Below are positions 3,853 through 6,465 of a stretch of 6,465 nt of DNA, in pieces. The notes beneath the pieces are model-generated. The model was not told the DNA's origin and ran no database searches. It saw nothing but the letters and a program-made list of their open reading frames with translations. Position 1 is the stretch's first letter. The number at the start of each line of letters is the position of its first letter. The DNA comes from an uncultured Ignavibacteria bacterium (GTDB lineage Bacteria; Bacteroidota; Ignavibacteria; Kapaibacteriales; UBA2268), in the NCBI GenBank assembly GCA_903911805.1, contig CAIWET010000456.1, positions 1-6,465 on the forward strand. The letters run 5' to 3'. The position numbers and the translations under genes were made by a program.

Positions 3853-5662
3853 TTTTAACTATTCCTTTAATTGTTGCTATTGTACCCTGTGGCATATTAT
3901 TCGTAAATTGCAATTCACAATTATGTAACTTAAGAATTTCTCTGCTAACTTCCAAACCTAAACCGGTACCTTTTTCGCCAGAAGTGCCAGTCTTTATTTT
4001 GGAAGATTTAATTTCTTCCAAATTTATTCCGGTTCCAGAATCAATAATTTGTAAGTCATTATTATGAATTCTAATAATTATTTCTGATTCTTTATAGCTG
4101 AAGTTAATTGCATTTGCCAACAGATTTGAAATGACTATACCAAAAGCCTGAAAATCTCCATTAATAAGAATGTTTTTGTCGATTTCAGATATCACTGTTA
4201 TTTTTTTTCTCTCTGCTACAAGAGCAAGATTATTGATAGCTAAATCTACGGGATTCTTTAAATAAAAATCTTCAAAAATCAATTTTCTTCCACCCATTTG
4301 GAACCAAGCCCAATTTAGTAAATTATCCATCATTTGGCTAAGTCTGAAAGATGATTTTTGAATATTTCCAATATTAGTTTTTATTTCAGCTGAACTTAGT
4401 AATTCAAAGTTTTCGTTTATTTGCTTTGTTAGTTCACCAAAAGCTGAAATAGGACCTCTCAAATCGTGTGATATTACAGCAAATAATTTATCTTTGTCCT
4501 TATTCAGACTTTGTAATTTTAAGTTTGCATTCTTTTTTAATTTATATCTATAAAAAATCAGAAATATAAGGAAGGATAGAATTAGAATTACAAAAATAGA
4601 GCTGATTATTATAAAATCATTTTTTGTTTCTTGGAATTCTATTTGCTTTTTATTCATTTCGTTAGCCATATTGAATTCGCTTTTTTTTGCAAATTTATCA
4701 TTGTCATCTATTTTCAAGGAATCATTAATCTGATTTAAAGCTTTAAGATAAATAAATGCACTATCAAAATTCTTTTGTTTCTCAAAAGCTCTTATTATTT
4801 CTTGGTAAGCTTTCAATAGAGTAACCTCAAAGGAACCTTTCGATAGTTCTTTGCATTTTCTAAAAGCAATCTTGCAATAATGAATTGCAGAATCTGGCAT
4901 ATTTTGTCTATTAAAAAAGCCTGCTAGCTCGCTAAATCTATTCTCAATCGGATCGTTTGTATTGACTTCAGGCAACGAAATACGTAAATTGTAATAATTT
5001 AAGGCCTTCGAAAAATTGCCTTTCTTTTCGTATAAATTAGATAATAATCGATAAGTCATATTATGTGCAAATATCCAATTAACTGAATCTTGATTTGGGA
5101 TTTGATTGCTATATTTAAGAGCGATTTTCCCAAAATATTCTGCAGAATCCAATTGGTTCATTTTAGTATGAATTTCAAGTAAACTCCAACTAGGAGAAGC
5201 TTTATCAAAATAATTATTTGATTTGTCAATCAAAGAATAAGCTTTATAAAAGTGTTCTTTTGCCTGCTGATAATTATTAGACGACATAAATCTAATACCA
5301 ATATACACATTTGTATGTATTAAGCCGGATATAAAATTAACTTCCTCATATAGTTTAAGTGCGTTATTAAAGTTTTCAATAGTTTGGCCAGATTCTGCAA
5401 AGTAATCCATAATCTTGCCAGTTTGATAATATGCATCCGCAAGTAATTTCTTGGAGTTTTGCTTTTTAGCTATTTCTATATATTCATTTACCAATGGGAG
5501 AACTTGAATCCTATCGGTAGAAGTATTTAATTTATCAAGTATATACTTCATTCGAAGTGTGTCTGGAATTATATCTTTATTCCTATCAAATGAATGTAAT
5601 TCTCCCTCGCAAAGTGCGAAAAAGATAATATATATTATACCTAACCAAAAGAGTTTTTTCAT
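3842..5662 (-). CDS. TPR-sensor histidine kinase, membrane-anchored (606 aa)
   Basis: This kinase should autophosphorylate on a His in response to a signal sensed outside the cytoplasm and pass phosphate to the LytTR regulator it overlaps. Residues 1-22 are a signal peptide or N-terminal anchor. Residues 35-320 are a chain of TPR-like helical pairs (for example ADAYYQTGKIMDYF near 75-88 and YEKKGNFSKALNYY near 211-224). Residues 321-347 look like a coiled linker, and 350-371 are a TM segment. The HisKA domain has His399 in VISHDLRGP. The HATPase domain shows an N-box at 511-522 (ISNLLANAINFS), DSGTGI at 541-546 and GTGLGL at 565-570, so it appears catalytically complete. TPR sensor kinases of this layout are typical of Bacteroidota. 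The start has only a weak Shine-Dalgarno, but the signal peptide supports it. The ligand is unknown. It follows the peptidase gene by 44 bp. Confidence 0.93.
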   Translation of the reverse strand: MKKLFWLGIIYIIFFALCEGELHSFDRNKDIIPDTLRMKYILDKLNTSTDRIQVLPLVNEYIEIAKKQNSKKLLADAYYQTGKIMDYFAESGQTIENFNNALKLYEEVNFISGLIHTNVYIGIRFMSSNNYQQAKEHFYKAYSLIDKSNNYFDKASPSWSLLEIHTKMNQLDSAEYFGKIALKYSNQIPNQDSVNWIFAHNMTYRLLSNLYEKKGNFSKALNYYNLRISLPEVNTNDPIENRFSELAGFFNRQNMPDSAIHYCKIAFRKCKELSKGSFEVTLLKAYQEIIRAFEKQKNFDSAFIYLKALNQINDSLKIDDNDKFAKKSEFNMANEMNKKQIEFQETKNDFIIISSIFVILILSFLIFLIFYRYKLKKNANLKLQSLNKDKDKLFAVISHDLRGPISAFGELTKQINENFELLSSAEIKTNIGNIQKSSFRLSQMMDNLLNWAWFQMGGRKLIFEDFYLKNPVDLAINNLALVAERKKITVISEIDKNILINGDFQAFGIVISNLLANAINFSYKESEIIIRIHNNDLQIIDSGTGINLEEIKSSKIKTGTSGEKGTGLGLEVSREILKLHNCELQFTNNMPQGTIATIKGIVKNEE

Positions 5663-5706
5663 TTATTAAAAATCATCTTTAAAACATTCTGCAAAATATG
5701 AATTTT

Positions 5707-6435
5707 TTACTTATTCAGCACGAATACTTTTGATAAGTCTTTAGATAATAATTTTCTTGCAATCGCCAATGTATTTTGCCATTCTGCAATATTTATTCTT
5801 TCGTAACTGTGATGCTCATCATAATAACCAACACTTAAATTTACACCACAGATCTTTTTGCAAAGGTGAGTGATATCAGTAGAAGATAATTTGTTTGGCC
5901 TTGTATAGCCCGTTTCTTCTTCGATAAATTCGTGGAATTCCTGAGAGCCAACATTGTAAGTTTTATAGTCGGTGGCGTTGCGTCTATCGAATTCAATCAT
6001 AAATAGATGCTGATTGATTCTTTCGGCTATGTCGGGGTTTTCATTCATCAGCCATTTTGTACCAATGCATCCTCTTTCTTCGCCATCGGTAATAAGCAAG
6101 GAATGTCCGGAATTTCTTAATTCCCAAAGAATTGCGCAACCAGCTCTGTCGTCTGCTCCAATTCCAGTATTAAGTTGATTTTTCCCAACAAAGAAACCAT
6201 CTCTTTCAATTACTGTTTGGTCATAATAATACTCGCCATCCCATACTGTATCTGCGTGAGCTACCAGAACGACTTTGTTTTCTTTGCTACCTTCTATATA
6301 GAGAAATCGCCTTTGAGAATTTTTTTCTTCTCTGAAAATATGATTGTCAATTTTTTTGAATTCGTTAAATACTCCGGTAGTATCTGCCAAAGACATATCC
6401 AAAAAATACTTAAGAGTTTCTTTTTCAGTTTTCAT
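5707..6435 (-). CDS. Zinc-dependent peptidase/amidohydrolase of the M20/M28 type (242 aa)
   Basis: This is a predicted co-catalytic two-metal hydrolase of the peptidase clan MH fold, probably removing residues from peptides or hydrolysing small amides in the cytoplasm. Visible ligand motifs are His60-Ala-Asp62 followed by Thr-Val, Asp95 in GIGADDRAG, the Glu119-Glu120 pair in TDGEERGCIG, Asp150 in IEFDRR, and His208-His209 in DEHHSYE near the end. At 242 aa it is clearly shorter than usual M20 enzymes, and no extra dimerisation (lid) domain is apparent, so it may be a minimal catalytic form. There is no signal peptide. AGGA at 6443-6446, 7 nt before the ATG, supports the start. Only 30 bp upstream lie in the window, so its promoter cannot be judged. 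It may be co-transcribed with the kinase 44 bp downstream, but I see no functional link. The exact substrate cannot be told from sequence. Confidence 0.85.
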   Translation of the reverse strand: MKTEKETLKYFLDMSLADTTGVFNEFKKIDNHIFREEKNSQRRFLYIEGSKENKVVLVAHADTVWDGEYYYDQTVIERDGFFVGKNQLNTGIGADDRAGCAILWELRNSGHSLLITDGEERGCIGTKWLMNENPDIAERINQHLFMIEFDRRNATDYKTYNVGSQEFHEFIEEETGYTRPNKLSSTDITHLCKKICGVNLSVGYYDEHHSYERINIAEWQNTLAIARKLLSKDLSKVFVLNK

Positions 6436-6465
6436 ATAGTTTTCCTAAAATTGTTAAAATATAAA

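Noticed and set aside
3257..4067. Three plus-strand open frames (3257-3460, 3596-3928, 3756-4067)
   Set aside because: They lie opposite the regulator and kinase genes, whose minus-strand products have complete family motifs. The plus-strand products show no recognisable domain, so they are shadows.
5639..5662. Lipoprotein signal in the kinase N-terminus (Cys at residue 18)
   Set aside because: The residues before the Cys are Phe-Ala-Leu. A lipobox needs a small residue directly before the Cys, so a normal signal peptide or anchor is more likely.

Overview
The window is AT-rich and every gene I support is on the minus strand. It looks like a member of Bacteroidota or a near relative in the FCB group (Ignavibacteria/Kapabacteria-like). 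The reasons are a TPR-sensor histidine kinase paired with a LytTR regulator, AT-rich leaders with patchy Shine-Dalgarno use, and TAnnTTTG-type promoter elements upstream of two genes. This placement is an inference; there is no rRNA or marker gene here.

Read in the direction of transcription (high to low coordinates), the window opens with a chromosomal-looking block. It holds an M20/M28-type zinc peptidase (5707-6435), then 44 bp, then a signal-peptide/TPR/TM histidine kinase (3842-5662), which overlaps by 11 nt a LytTR response regulator (3082-3852). Kinase and regulator form a standard two-component pair. The peptidase is probably only co-oriented or co-transcribed with them.

A 285-bp spacer (2797-3081) follows. 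It holds three 14-bp motifs at an exact 21-bp period, and then a tight four-gene operon (707-2796) that ends at a clear intrinsic terminator (651-683). The operon encodes: (1) a helix-hairpin-helix DNA glycosylase with Tag-like N-terminal features and an EndoIII-like four-cysteine Fe-S tail; (2) a 90-aa Lys-rich coiled-coil protein; (3) a 66-aa protein with a predicted beta-beta-alpha-beta pattern; (4) a 273-aa acidic protein that starts with two copies of a small repeat. The junctions are 8, 8 and 16 bp, and each gene has a Shine-Dalgarno-like sequence, two of which overlap the preceding stop codon. I recognise only the glycosylase. The set is the best candidate here for an undescribed system, perhaps one acting on modified or foreign DNA.

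The same 11-bp sequence (AGTTATACATT in the coding direction) lies on both sides of the operon, in direct orientation about 2.3 kb apart. Each copy sits among short repeats or hairpins. The operon may therefore be a mobile, cassette-like insertion, possibly resembling an integron cassette, although no recombinase is present in the window. The window ends with a small exported basic protein (146-508), which has its own promoter-like element, and 145 bp in which I see no gene.
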